A stretch of 64,000 nt of DNA. It comes from Synechococcus sp. CBW1002 (GTDB lineage Bacteria > Cyanobacteriota > Cyanobacteriia > PCC-6307 > Cyanobiaceae). Location of the stretch: contig NZ_CP060398.1 of assembly GCF_015840915.1 (NCBI RefSeq), forward strand, positions 1-64,000, written 5' to 3'. Numbering within the stretch: the first letter of the stretch is position 1; each line of letters begins with the position of its first letter. Below are positions 39,442 to 48,614 of this stretch, in pieces. The notes under the pieces are model-generated. The model saw only the letters and a program-made list of their open reading frames with translations, made no database searches and had not been told where the DNA came from. A program made the position numbers and the translations under genes.

Positions 39442-41193
39442 TCAGTCGCTGTCCGGCGGACCCGACAACCGGGAGAGGGCCACCGCCTCGGCCACCTGAA
39501 TGCCGTCGATCGCGGCCGAGAGGATGCCGCCCGCATAGCCCGCCCCTTCCCCGGCCGGATAGAGCCCCGGCGTGTTGAGGCTCTCGCGGCTGAGCGGATC
39601 ACGGGGAATGCGCAGCGGCGAGGACGTGCGGGTCTCGACGCCCGTGAGCAGGGCGCCGGCCATCGTGTAGCCGGGCAGGCGCCGCTCAAAGGCGGGCAGC
39701 GCCTCCCGCAAGGCATCCAGCACCACCGGCGGCAGACAGGACTCGAGCGATCCGAGCCGCACGCCGGGCAGATAGGACGCCGCCACCGACGGCGGGGAGG
39801 CGCTGGGATCGCCAGGCCCCGTCTGCTGCGGCGCCGCCTGGCTGGTCTGTCCCGCCAGGAAATCCCCGACCCACTGGGCCGGCGCCCGGTAGTCGCCGCC
39901 ACCGGCCCTGAAGGCCCGCTCCTCCCAGTGACGCTGGAAGGCCACCCCGGCCAGGGGATCGTCGGGGCTTGTGCCATAGGGAGCCAGATCCGCCGGCTCC
40001 ACGGTCACCACCAGGCCGCTGTTGGCATTGCGCTCATTGCGGGAATGCTGGCTCATGCCATTGGTCACCACGCACCCCGGTTCGGAGGTGGCCCCCACCA
40101 CCAGCCCCCCCGGACACATGCAGAAGCTGTAGACGCTGCGGCCCGTGGTGGTGGGCCCGGCGCAGTGATGCACCAGCTTGTACTCCGCCGGCCCCAGCCG
40201 AGGATGGCCGGCAGCCTCCCCCCAGCGAGCCCGATCGATCAGGGGCTGGGGATGTTCGATCCGCAGGCCGATCGCGAAGGGCTTGGGGGCCATCACCACC
40301 CCCTGCCGATGCAGGGCGGCGAAGGTGTCGCGGGCGCTGTGGCCCAGAGCCAGCACCACCTGATCGGCGGCGATCGTCTCGCCACCGGCCAGCCGCACCC
40401 CCCGCACCCGCCGATCGGCCCCCTCCAGCAGCAGCTCCTCCACCCGCGCCTCGAAGCGCACCTCACCGCCCAGCGCTTCGATCCGGGCCCGCAGGCCGCG
40501 CACCACCGTGGCCAGCTTGAAGGTGCCGATGTGGGGGTGGTGCAGGGTGAGGATCTCGGGGTTGGCGCCGGCGGCCACCAGCTCCTCGAGCACCTTGCGC
40601 ACATAGGCCTGCGGTTCACTCACCTGGCTGTAGAGCTTGCCGTCGGAAAAGGTGCCGGCTCCGCCTTCGCCGAACTGGGCATTCGACTCCGGATCGAAGG
40701 GACGCTGCCCCCGCCAGAAGCCGAAGGTGTCGGCCGTGCGCTGCTTCACCGGCCGACCGCGCTCGAGCAGCAGCGGCCGCAGACCCATCTGGGCCAGCAG
40801 CAGAGCCGCGAAGTAGCCGCAGGGACCGGCTCCCACCACCAGCGGGCGCCGGCCCAGTGCCGATGCCTCAGGAGCCGCCGCGCCGGAGTCTGATCGCTCC
40901 GCCCGCAGCGGCTCCAGCGGGAAGCGATAGGTGGTGTCAGGGGTGGGGCGCAGATGGGGATCGCCACAAAACCGCTGCAGCAGCCGTTGTTCGGCCCGCG
41001 CATCCAGGTCCAGGACCAGATCCAGGCTGTAGACCAGCGCAATCGCGGCGCGGCGCCGGGCATCGACACTGCGCTTCACCAGTCGGTGCTGCAGCAGCTG
41101 CCCGGGCGGAATCCGCAGGCGCCGGCAGATCGCGAGCTGCAGATCGGCCTCACTGTGATCCAGCGGCAGCTTCAGCTCACTCAGGCGCAGCAC
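39442..41193 (-). CDS. FAD-dependent oxidoreductase (COG2509-like)
   Basis: This 583-residue flavoprotein has an N-terminal helical domain (about 1-110), the FAD loop VVGAGPCGYFAALLL, the block FGEGGAGTFSDGKLYSQVSE and the C-terminal GLYPAGEGAGYAGGILSAAIDG that closes the flavin site. This architecture matches the large uncharacterised FAD dehydrogenases of cyanobacteria and plastids; the substrate is unknown. The GTG at 41193 begins LRLSELKLPLDHSE. The frame remains open upstream to 41313 through a (GCA)7 tract that would encode seven cysteines, which is not real protein. Confidence 0.88.
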   Translation of the reverse strand: MLRLSELKLPLDHSEADLQLAICRRLRIPPGQLLQHRLVKRSVDARRRAAIALVYSLDLVLDLDARAEQRLLQRFCGDPHLRPTPDTTYRFPLEPLRAERSDSGAAAPEASALGRRPLVVGAGPCGYFAALLLAQMGLRPLLLERGRPVKQRTADTFGFWRGQRPFDPESNAQFGEGGAGTFSDGKLYSQVSEPQAYVRKVLEELVAAGANPEILTLHHPHIGTFKLATVVRGLRARIEALGGEVRFEARVEELLLEGADRRVRGVRLAGGETIAADQVVLALGHSARDTFAALHRQGVVMAPKPFAIGLRIEHPQPLIDRARWGEAAGHPRLGPAEYKLVHHCAGPTTTGRSVYSFCMCPGGLVVGATSEPGCVVTNGMSQHSRNERNANSGLVVTVEPADLAPYGTSPDDPLAGVAFQRHWEERAFRAGGGDYRAPAQWVGDFLAGQTSQAAPQQTGPGDPSASPPSVAASYLPGVRLGSLESCLPPVVLDALREALPAFERRLPGYTMAGALLTGVETRTSSPLRIPRDPLSRESLNTPGLYPAGEGAGYAGGILSAAIDGIQVAEAVALSRLSGPPDSD

Positions 41194-41500
41194 GGCTGGA
41201 GATTCACGGGCCTGCCCTCTTGTAGGCCAGCGCAGGGTCGCTGTTGCAATGCAGCAGCAGCAGCAGCAGCACACCTCAATCAATGCAAGGGTGGAAGGGC
41301 TGATCGAGCCCAACGGCTACGGATTCCGCCATGGGTCTCACCCACTGCCCCCTCTGCGTTGCCCTGGCGGTGCTTTCAGCCCTCCGGGGCGGCGCTCATG
41401 CCCTGTTGGTCTGGAGACTCTGGATCGCGGCGCCCCATCCCCAGCCTCCTCTGCGGCTGCAACGGGTCTAGGGTCCGGCCCTTCGCCGCGCCCCAACCCG
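41194..41500. other. Gap between the FAD oxidoreductase and the MBL gene
   Basis: About 307 bases, expected to hold divergent promoters. The only clear pattern is a (GCA)7 trinucleotide run at 41251-41271. No gene or strong hairpin is seen. Confidence 0.45.
41251..41271. repeat. (GCA)7 trinucleotide repeat
   Basis: Seven perfect GCA units, flanked by AAT and CAC, lie between the divergent FAD oxidoreductase and MBL-fold genes. Such tracts can vary in length by slippage. Confidence 0.85.
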
Positions 41501-42336
41501 ATGACCCTGCATGCCACCTATTTCGGCGCCAACGGCTGGCTGCTGGAGTTCGAGGGGCTGCGGGTGCTGGTCGATCCCTGGCTCACCGGCCCCCTGCGCT
41601 TTCCCCCCGGCGACTGGTTCTTCCGCGGCGAACTGCCCCACCCCTGGCCCGTGCCGGAGGGTCTGGATCTGCTCCTGCTCACCCAGGGCCTCCCCGACCA
41701 CTGCCATCCGGCCTCCCTGTCGCTGCTGGATCGCCAGCTGCCGGTGGTGGGCTCCAGCAGTGCCGCCGCCAGGGCCCGGGCCCTGGGTTTCACGCGGGTG
41801 ACGGCCGTCAGCCCGGGTCAGGAGCACAGCCATGGCCCCCTGCAGATCCAGGCCACGGCCGGGGCACCGGTGCCCCAGGTGGAGAACGGCTACCGCCTGG
41901 TGCATCCCGCCGGGTCCATCTACCTGGAGCCCCACGGCTTTCTGGCCACGGATCCCGCCACGGCGCCCCGGGGCCCGGTGGATGTGGCGATCACACCGGT
42001 GGTGGATCTGGGCCTCCCCCTGGCCGGAGCCTTCGTGAAGGGCGCCCAGGTGCTGCCCCAGCTGCTGGAGCGGCTGCAACCGGCGTGGTGCTGGCCAGCA
42101 CCGCCGGCGGCGACGTGCGCTTCCAGGGCTGGCTCAGCCAGATCCTCTGGCAGAAAGGCTCCACCGAGCAGGCCGCCGCCGTCGTAGGCGCCGCGACGGT
42201 GAGCGCCACGACCGCGAGCGGAGGGAGCTCGAGCGGCTCCATGGGCGAGACCGGCCCAGAGCGTTGCCGGCTCATTGATCCCGTGCCCGGCGAACGGTAT
42301 GTGCTGTCGGGCTGCGCAACCACAACGCCGGTCTGA
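41501..42336 (+). pseudogene. Metallo-beta-lactamase-fold protein, frameshifted
   Basis: The frame from ATG 41501 encodes an MBL-fold protein of a cyanobacterium/plastid family: TLHATYFGANGWLLEFEGLR, then VDPWLTGPL, and LTQGLPDHCHPASLSLLDRQ as the metal-site loop. Near 42076-42085 family sequence moves to the -1 frame, where LASTAGGDVRFQGWLSQILW continues to a stop at 42336. A single-base deletion would explain this. Read through, the protein is about 278 residues. It could be a true inactivation or a sequencing error; the neighbouring MscS gene has the same kind of lesion. Confidence 0.8.
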
Positions 42337-42347
42337 GGGTTCAAGCC

Positions 42348-43378
42348 GTGCCAACCTCCGGCTGGTGGAGCGACCCCCTGGTGGCCAAGCTGGCCACGGC
42401 GCTGCTGGGCGTCGGCGCATTGATCCTGTTGGTGCGGCTCACCCAGGGCTCCCTGATCCGCCGGCTCGACGACCGGGACAGCCGCTACTACGGCCGCAAG
42501 CTTGTGAGCCTGAGCGGCTACGCCGTGGGCATCGTCTTTCTGTCCCTGGTCTTCAAGGACCGACTGGGGGGCTCACGGTGGCGATCGGTGTGGCCAGCGC
42601 CGGCATTGCCTTCGCGCTGCAGGAAGTGATCGGCAGCGTGGCCGGCTGGATCGCCATCTCCTTCGGTGGCTTCTACAAACCGGGGGATCGGGTGCAGCTG
42701 GGCGGCATCAAAGGCGATGTGATCGACATCGGGATCCTGCGCACCACTTTGATGGAACTGGGGGAATGGGTGGCCTCCGACCTCTACACCGGCCGGATCG
42801 TGCGGATCGCCAACAGCTTCGTATTCAAGGCACCCGTGTTCAACTATTCCGGCGACTTTCCCTTCCTCTGGGATGAGATCCGCCTGCCCGTGAAATACGG
42901 CAGCGATCACAACGAAGCCCGCCACCTGCTCGAGCAGGTGGGTGCCGAAGTGGCCGGCGACGCTATCACCACCTCAGCCCGGGTCGCCTGGAGCGTGATG
43001 GTGCACAAATACCTGCTGGAGAACGCCACCCTCGAACCCCAGGTGACCCTGGTGCTGACCGACAACTGGATGGAATTCACGCTCCGCTATCTGGTCGACG
43101 TGAAACGCCGCCGTTCCACCAAGGACCACCTCTACACCCAGCTGCTGGATGCGGTGAACCGGCCGGGCAGCCGCGTGCAGCTCGCCTCCACCACCGTGCA
43201 GCTGGTGGACGCACCGCCCCTGGACATCCGCATCAGCCAGCCCCAGGCTGGTCAGCGCCCGGAGGGTGCTGCCGCAGCCAGCGAATCACGGCCTGGCGCA
43301 GATCTCCGGCCGGAGCAATCACGTCCACCCCGGCGGCCCCCTGGCGCAGAAAGCCCAGATTCACCTCCTGGCCGGTGA
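42348..43378 (+). pseudogene. MscS-family mechanosensitive channel, frameshifted in a G6 run
   Basis: The frame from GTG 42348 gives two or three N-terminal membrane spans (GALILLVRLTQGSLIRRLDD and SLSGYAVGIVFLSLVFKD), then breaks at the G6 run 42566-42571. In the next frame the MscS pore and cytosolic domains continue: VAIGVASAGIAFALQEVIGS, FYKPGDRVQLGGIKGDVIDI and RIVRIANSFVF. One extra G would restore a protein of about 343 residues. The second frame then runs 146 bases into the opposite-strand 5'-nucleotidase gene, and its last 45 or so residues look non-native. Confidence 0.82.
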
Positions 43379-44906
43379 GCAGGAAATCGGGCAGCACAAC
43401 CCTGTAACGCCGGCCTGGCTCGAGCGGCTCGCCATCGAGCCGCCAGCGGCCATCGGTCCCCAACGCGGCGCCATCCACCTGCAGATAGCCGCCGCTGCCA
43501 CGGTTGGCCATCCCCACCTCCAGCACCCGCTGCAGCAGCGCCCCCTCGAGGTCGACGCTGCTCAGACCACCGCCGAAGGGCAGTGCCCGGATCACCTCCA
43601 TCTCCCGGATCGGGCCAGGGGGCAGCACGTCATCGAGGCGGATCGCGCCGGCATTGAGAATCGCCGCCGCACTGGCGGGATCGGCGGCGCGCATGGCAGC
43701 CGTGATCAGGCGGGTGAGGGTGGTGGAGCCGGAACGCACCGGGGCGTCGCGGCCATCGAGCAACACGCCGCTGATGCCGATCACCCGTTCGGGCTCCAGC
43801 CCCTGGCGGCGGAAGGCCGCCTCAGTCTTCTGAAGCCAGTGATCGGCCTGCCGCGCCACGACCGGATCGCTTGGCCACCGCCCATCAACCGGCAGCAGAC
43901 TGGACTGGATCTCCAGACAGCGGCTGACCGTGTCGTAGGCCAGGGTGTGGAGCCACACCGTGCGGGCATTGGCATCCGCCTTGGCGATCGGCACTCCGGC
44001 TGGCCGGCATCCCGGAGGCGAAGGTGCCCGGGCAGCGGTGGCGGTCCCACCAGCGGCGGTCAGCTCAGGGGCCGAACCCTGAACAGCAGGATTGCGGAAG
44101 CGCAGCTGCAGCAGATTCTCGTGCTCATGGCCGCCGAGGATCAGATCGATCAGCGCCGCCGAGCTGGCCAGCTGCTGATCCTGGGCCAGGGCCTGGTGGG
44201 TGAGAGCCACGACAACGTCGGCCCCGTGCTGCCGCAGGCGCTGGGCCTGGGCGATGGCGCTGGCGACGGCATCGCTGTAGCGCACGTAGACCGCCGGGTT
44301 GCTGGGCAGGGTCACCCCCAGCAACCCGAGGCGCAGGGATGCGCCACCGGACCCACGCAGCTCGATCAGCCGTTGACGCACCACTGAAGGGAAGGGGCGA
44401 CCAGCCGTGTCGTTGACATTGCTCGAGATCCAGCCGAAACGAGCCTCCCGCAGTCGGTCACGAAAAGGCCCCTCAGCCAGGTCGAATTCGTGGTTGCCGA
44501 AGGTGGCCTGATCCAGCCCGATCGCGTTCAACACCGCCACCATCTGGCGACCATCAAGGCGGCGACCCTCCACCACCGCAGTGCCCACGGCCGAGGGACT
44601 GAGGAAATCGCCCGCCATCAGCACCAGGGTGCGGGGATTGCGGGCCCGCAACTGCCGCACCAACCCTGCCACCTGGGCCAGGTCGCCGCCGCCACCGGGA
44701 ATCGGCGTGATCTCGTAGACGTCGTTGAGCTGCACCAGCTGCAGCTCGATCCGCTCGGCCCGCGCCATCGCTGGAACGAACACCGCCAGCAGCAGGGCCC
44801 CGGCCGCCAGCAGCCCTCCAATGGCCTGCAGGCCCGCAGTGGATCGCCAGGGGGGAGACAGGCGGATCTGGCGGGCACCCAGCGGCGGGTTGGTCACCAT
44901 GAGCAA
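43233..44906 (-). CDS. 5'-nucleotidase / metallophosphatase family protein, exported
   Basis: This 557-residue protein of the UshA/5'-nucleotidase family has a signal-like hydrophobic segment near 27-50 (IGGLLAAGALLLAVFVPAMA). The metallophosphatase motifs are LVQLNDVYEITP (the usual Asp-x-His is Asp-Val-Tyr), LMAGDFLSPSAVG, FGNHEFDLAE and LGGHEHENL. The C-terminal nucleotide domain has RALPFGGGLSSVDLEGALL and GGYLQVDGAAL. It is probably periplasmic. It follows ppsA by 27 bases on the same strand and overlaps the frameshifted mscS gene at its 3' end. Confidence 0.88.
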   Translation of the reverse strand: MLMVTNPPLGARQIRLSPPWRSTAGLQAIGGLLAAGALLLAVFVPAMARAERIELQLVQLNDVYEITPIPGGGGDLAQVAGLVRQLRARNPRTLVLMAGDFLSPSAVGTAVVEGRRLDGRQMVAVLNAIGLDQATFGNHEFDLAEGPFRDRLREARFGWISSNVNDTAGRPFPSVVRQRLIELRGSGGASLRLGLLGVTLPSNPAVYVRYSDAVASAIAQAQRLRQHGADVVVALTHQALAQDQQLASSAALIDLILGGHEHENLLQLRFRNPAVQGSAPELTAAGGTATAARAPSPPGCRPAGVPIAKADANARTVWLHTLAYDTVSRCLEIQSSLLPVDGRWPSDPVVARQADHWLQKTEAAFRRQGLEPERVIGISGVLLDGRDAPVRSGSTTLTRLITAAMRAADPASAAAILNAGAIRLDDVLPPGPIREMEVIRALPFGGGLSSVDLEGALLQRVLEVGMANRGSGGYLQVDGAALGTDGRWRLDGEPLEPGRRYRVVLPDFLLTGQEVNLGFLRQGAAGVDVIAPAGDLRQAVIRWLRQHPPGADQPGAG

Positions 44907-44933
44907 TCGGAAGGAGCTGATGGCATGCCTGGA

Positions 44934-47405
44934 TCAGGACAGTGCCACTGCAGGCGGTCCAGCTGCAGTCGGAGCACCTGCAGGCGGTGCCCCTGCAGCA
45001 GCCTCCTCCAACTGGCGTTCCATCTCCGCCACCCGGATGCGGGTGGCGATCACGGCATCGGGATTGAGGCTGATCGAATCAATGCCCTCGGCCACCAGGA
45101 ACCGGGCGAATTCGGGGTAATCGCTCGGGGCCTGACCGCAGATGCCGATCTTGCGGCCGCAGCGCCGGGCGGTCTGGATCGCCAGGCGGATCATCGCCAT
45201 CACGGCGGGATGGCGCTCGTCGAACAGATCGGCCACCAGGGCGGAATCGCGATCCAGGCCCAGGGTGAGCTGGGTGAGGTCGTTGGAGCCGATCGAGAAG
45301 CCATCAAACCGCTCGGCGAAGGCCTCGGCGGCGATCACATTGCTGGGCAGTTCGCACATCACATACACCTGCAGGCCCGCCTCGCCGCGCACCAGGCCCG
45401 ACCGGGCCATTTCCGCCAGCACCCGATCCCCCTCCTCCGGTGTGCGGCAGAAGGGGATCATCGGAATCACGTTGGTGAGGCCCATCCCCTCGCGCACCGC
45501 CTTGAGGGCCGTGCACTCCAGGGCAAAGGCCTCACGGAACACGGGGCTGCAGTAGCGGGAGGCGCCGCGCCAGCCCAGCATCGGGTTCTCCTCCACGGGC
45601 TCGAAGGCCGCGCCCCCCAGCAGACGCGCGTATTCATTGCTCTTGAAATCGGAGAAGCGCAGGATCACCGGCCTCGGGAAGAAGGCGGCCGCGATCCGCC
45701 CCATGCCCTGGGCCAGCAGATCGACGTAGTAGTCGGCCGGATGGGCGTAGCCGCGCGTCAGCCGGCCAATCGCCTCCTGCTCGACCGGATCACTCACCTG
45801 ATCCGGCTGCAGCAGGGCGAGGGGATGGACCTTGATGTGATTGGCGATGATGAATTCAAGCCGGGCCAGGCCAACGCCGTCGCAGGGAATCGCCGCCAGA
45901 TTGAAGGCCTCCTCGGGGTTGCCCACGTTCATCAGGATCGCGGTGCCGGTGGCCGGCAGATGCCCAAGGGCCTGCTCCTCCACGTGGAAGGGCAGGGTGC
46001 CGCGGTAGACGTGTCCCACATCCCCCTCACAGCAGCTGATCGTGATCGCCTCCCCATCGGCGATGCGGGTTGTGCCATCCCCGGTTCCCACGATCGCCGT
46101 GATCCCCATCTCCCGGGCGATGATCGCCGCGTGGCAGGTGCGGCCCCCCTGGTCGGTCACCACGCCGCTGGCCCGCTTCAGGATCGGTTCCCAGTCGGGG
46201 TCGGTGCGCTCGGTCACCAGCAGATCCCCCTGCTCGAAACGATCGATCTCGGAGGGATCACGGATGACCCGGGCCCGGCCGCTGCTCACGGAGGAGCCGA
46301 TCGCCCGACCGCGGCAGATCTGCTCAGACCCATGGGGCGCCAGATGCCAGCTGCGCAGCACCGCCTCCTGACGGTGGGACTGCACGGTTTCAGGCCGGGC
46401 CTGCAGGATGAACAGCTCGCCGCTGAGGCCGTCCTTGGCCCATTCGATGTCCATCGGCGTGGGAGTACCGCGCTGCTCGCTGTAGTGGCGCTCGATCACC
46501 ACCGCCCAGCGGCTCAGGGTCAGCACCTCGGCATCGGTGAGAGCAAAGCGATCCCGCTCGGCTTCGGGCACATCCACATTTCGCACCGGAACATCGCCAT
46601 CGCCATAGACCATCCGGATCGCCTTGCTGCCGAGCCGCTTGCTCAGGATCGGCGCGAAACCCTGCTCCAGGGTGGGCTTGAAGATCAGGTACTCGTCTGG
46701 ATTGACGGCCCCCTGCACCACGTTCTCGCCGAGGCCATAGGCGGCGGTGAGCAGCACCGCGTCCTTGAAGCCGGTCTCGGTGTCGATGCTGAACATCACC
46801 CCCGAGCAGGCCAGATCGGAGCGCACCATCCGCTGCACGCCGATCGAGAGGGCCACCTCCAGGTGATCGAAGCCATTGAGCTGGCGGTAGGAGATCGCCC
46901 GATCGGTGAACAGGGACGCGTAGCAGTGGCGGCAGGCCTCCAGCAGGGCCGCCTCCCCCTCGATGTGGAGATAGGTCTCCTGCTGACCGGCGAAGCTGGC
47001 GTCCGGCAGGTCTTCGGCGGTGGCACTGGAGCGCACGGCCACGGCCACAGGCCCCTCCACACCAGGCAGGGCCCGATAGGCCGCCGTGATCGCCTCGCAA
47101 AGATCCGCCGGCAGGGTGGCCGCCAGCAGCAGCTGCCGCGCCGCCTGACCGGCGGCCTGCAGCGCCTGCAGGTCGTTGGCGTCAAGCCCCCCCAGCAGCG
47201 CGGCCAGAGGAGCGGTGAGTCCGTTGGAAGCCAGAACGTGGCGGTAGGCCGCGGCGGTGATCGCGAAGCCGCCCGGCACCTTCACCCCGCGGGGGCCCAG
47301 CTGGCGGATCATTTCACCAAGGGATGCGTTCTTGCCTCCCACCTGAGCAATCGCATCGATGCCCACCTGATCGAAGGGCACCACCAGACTGTCGGAACGC
47401 TTCAT
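44934..47405 (-). CDS. ppsA: Phosphoenolpyruvate synthase
   Basis: PpsA makes PEP, AMP and phosphate from pyruvate and ATP. The 823-residue protein has the ATP-grasp N-domain (VGGKNASLGEMIRQLG; SSATAEDLPDASFAGQQETY), the phosphohistidine domain with GRTCHAAIIAREMGI, and the PEP-binding TIM barrel ending in GICGQAPSDYPEFARFLVAE. The last 20 residues are an Ala/Pro-rich tail. The full-length start MKRSDSLVVPFDQVG is family-like. It is divergent from tic22. Confidence 0.95.
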   Translation of the reverse strand: MKRSDSLVVPFDQVGIDAIAQVGGKNASLGEMIRQLGPRGVKVPGGFAITAAAYRHVLASNGLTAPLAALLGGLDANDLQALQAAGQAARQLLLAATLPADLCEAITAAYRALPGVEGPVAVAVRSSATAEDLPDASFAGQQETYLHIEGEAALLEACRHCYASLFTDRAISYRQLNGFDHLEVALSIGVQRMVRSDLACSGVMFSIDTETGFKDAVLLTAAYGLGENVVQGAVNPDEYLIFKPTLEQGFAPILSKRLGSKAIRMVYGDGDVPVRNVDVPEAERDRFALTDAEVLTLSRWAVVIERHYSEQRGTPTPMDIEWAKDGLSGELFILQARPETVQSHRQEAVLRSWHLAPHGSEQICRGRAIGSSVSSGRARVIRDPSEIDRFEQGDLLVTERTDPDWEPILKRASGVVTDQGGRTCHAAIIAREMGITAIVGTGDGTTRIADGEAITISCCEGDVGHVYRGTLPFHVEEQALGHLPATGTAILMNVGNPEEAFNLAAIPCDGVGLARLEFIIANHIKVHPLALLQPDQVSDPVEQEAIGRLTRGYAHPADYYVDLLAQGMGRIAAAFFPRPVILRFSDFKSNEYARLLGGAAFEPVEENPMLGWRGASRYCSPVFREAFALECTALKAVREGMGLTNVIPMIPFCRTPEEGDRVLAEMARSGLVRGEAGLQVYVMCELPSNVIAAEAFAERFDGFSIGSNDLTQLTLGLDRDSALVADLFDERHPAVMAMIRLAIQTARRCGRKIGICGQAPSDYPEFARFLVAEGIDSISLNPDAVIATRIRVAEMERQLEEAAAGAPPAGAPTAAGPPAVALS

Positions 47406-47433
47406 CCGCGGCCACGGGCTGCTGACGCAACTC

Positions 47434-47459
47434 TGACCATGGATCCACGCCGGTGGTCA
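47434..47459. promoter_or_regulatory. Inverted repeat in the ppsA/tic22 promoter region
   Basis: TGACCA (47434-47439) and TGGTCA (47454-47459) form a 6-bp inverted repeat with a 14-base spacer in the 131-base divergent region between ppsA and tic22. This is an operator-like layout, but short enough to be chance. Confidence 0.3.
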
Positions 47460-47536
47460 TGACCGTTACCGTCCAGTGGCATGGGGGTTGCCCGGGCCGC
47501 CGTGCTTAGGGTGATTCTTTGCACTGGCCGGCCGTC

Positions 47537-48301
47537 ATGACCATCGATCGCCCCAGGCTGCGCCCATTGGTGCGACGCCGCTTTGCCGGTCTGGCCCTGG
47601 GCCTTCAGACCGCGCTGATCGCAGCAACGGGTGGCCTGGCTCTGACGGCCCCGATCCCGGCCCAGGCCATCCCCGAATCCGAAGCGGTGAAGAAGCTGGC
47701 GGTGGTGCCGGTATTCATCCTCACCAACGAGAAGGGGGCACCTCTGCCGATCCCGCGGGACAAGACCCTGATCCTGCCGATGTATCTGGAGCGGGCCAAA
47801 GCCGAGCAGGCTCTGGCGGATTTCACCAAGGCCAATCCCTCGATCAAGGCGCGGGTGGTTCCCCTGCCCATGAATGTGGCCAATGAAAAGGTCACTGCCC
47901 TGAGCAAGGAAGTGAAGGATGGTCGCACCCTGATCGCACCGGTGATCCCTGCCGACGCCGATCGGAACCAGGCCGTTCAGATTCTCAAGCAGCAGGGCTT
48001 GGCCGAGAAGGAAATCAACGAGGGGCTCAGCATCCCGGTGTTCTTCACCAAGCCATTCCTCACGGTGAAAACACCGCAGGGACCCCGTGGGGTGTTCTTC
48101 CTCAGTTATGCAGATCTGCAGAAGGCCCTGGCGGAGGTGCCCGACCGGGCGAAGCTCCAAGTACAGGCCGCTGACATGACCGCTGTCATGCGCGAGATCA
48201 TCAAGGCCAAGGACGACTCCTACGTCTTCTTTCCGACCCGCGAATACTTCAGGTTGGTTGAAGAGCAGAAGCGCAACGCCGCAGCGCCAGGCAGCAAGTG
48301 A
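47537..48301 (+). CDS. Tic22-family protein
   Basis: This 254-residue protein has an N-terminal basic and hydrophobic signal-like region (LGLQTALIAATGGLALTAPI, ending near AQA) and the Tic22 fold segments VVPVFILTNEKGAPLPIPRD and TLILPMYLERAKAEQALADF. Tic22 is essential in cyanobacteria and helps outer-membrane protein biogenesis in the periplasm; in chloroplasts it acts in protein import. The ATG at 47537 was chosen over a TTG at 47519. Confidence 0.9.
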   Translation: MTIDRPRLRPLVRRRFAGLALGLQTALIAATGGLALTAPIPAQAIPESEAVKKLAVVPVFILTNEKGAPLPIPRDKTLILPMYLERAKAEQALADFTKANPSIKARVVPLPMNVANEKVTALSKEVKDGRTLIAPVIPADADRNQAVQILKQQGLAEKEINEGLSIPVFFTKPFLTVKTPQGPRGVFFLSYADLQKALAEVPDRAKLQVQAADMTAVMREIIKAKDDSYVFFPTREYFRLVEEQKRNAAAPGSK

Positions 48302-48344
48302 CGCCCACGGTCTCCTCCCTCAGGTAGAGGATTCTGGAGACCCT

Positions 48345-48575
48345 TCAGGCATTGGGGCGGTTGGGGGTTTCCTGAGTCTTCTCCGTTTCTGGAGACTGCT
48401 CCGGCAAGAGCTGGGCCAGCAGCCCGGCTCCGATCAACACCCCGCCCAGGCTGAGGGCTAAGCCGCGGTTGGCCGCCGCAGGCCCATCCAGCCAGATTCC
48501 TGTCGCCAGAAAGGCTCCGCCCAGCAGCAGGGTGGGAACAAGCACGATGCCCTTGGCGGTGCGGTTCAGGCTCAT
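48345..48575 (-). CDS. Small two-helix membrane protein of unknown function
   Basis: A 76-residue frame with two hydrophobic segments (GIVLVPTLLLGGAFLATGIW and LALSLGGVLIGAGLLAQLLP) and a polar Glu/Thr/Pro tail. I do not recognise a family. The start ATG at 48575 is preceded by a short gap to the SNase-like gene on the same strand. Confidence 0.65.
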   Translation of the reverse strand: MSLNRTAKGIVLVPTLLLGGAFLATGIWLDGPAAANRGLALSLGGVLIGAGLLAQLLPEQSPETEKTQETPNRPNA

Positions 48576-48614
48576 GGATGTCTAGATCTGAAGGTATGGT
48601 CCCACGCGCAAGTT

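Noticed and set aside
41251-41271. Seven-cysteine run as part of the FAD oxidoreductase N-terminus
   Set aside because: It is a (GCA)7 repeat read in antisense; family sequence begins at the GTG at 41193.
44490-47462. Very long plus-strand open frame (about 990 codons) opposite ppsA
   Set aside because: It is the complement of a clear PEP synthase gene; its residues are His/Gln/Arg/Gly-rich without domains, a common artefact of GC-rich codon usage.
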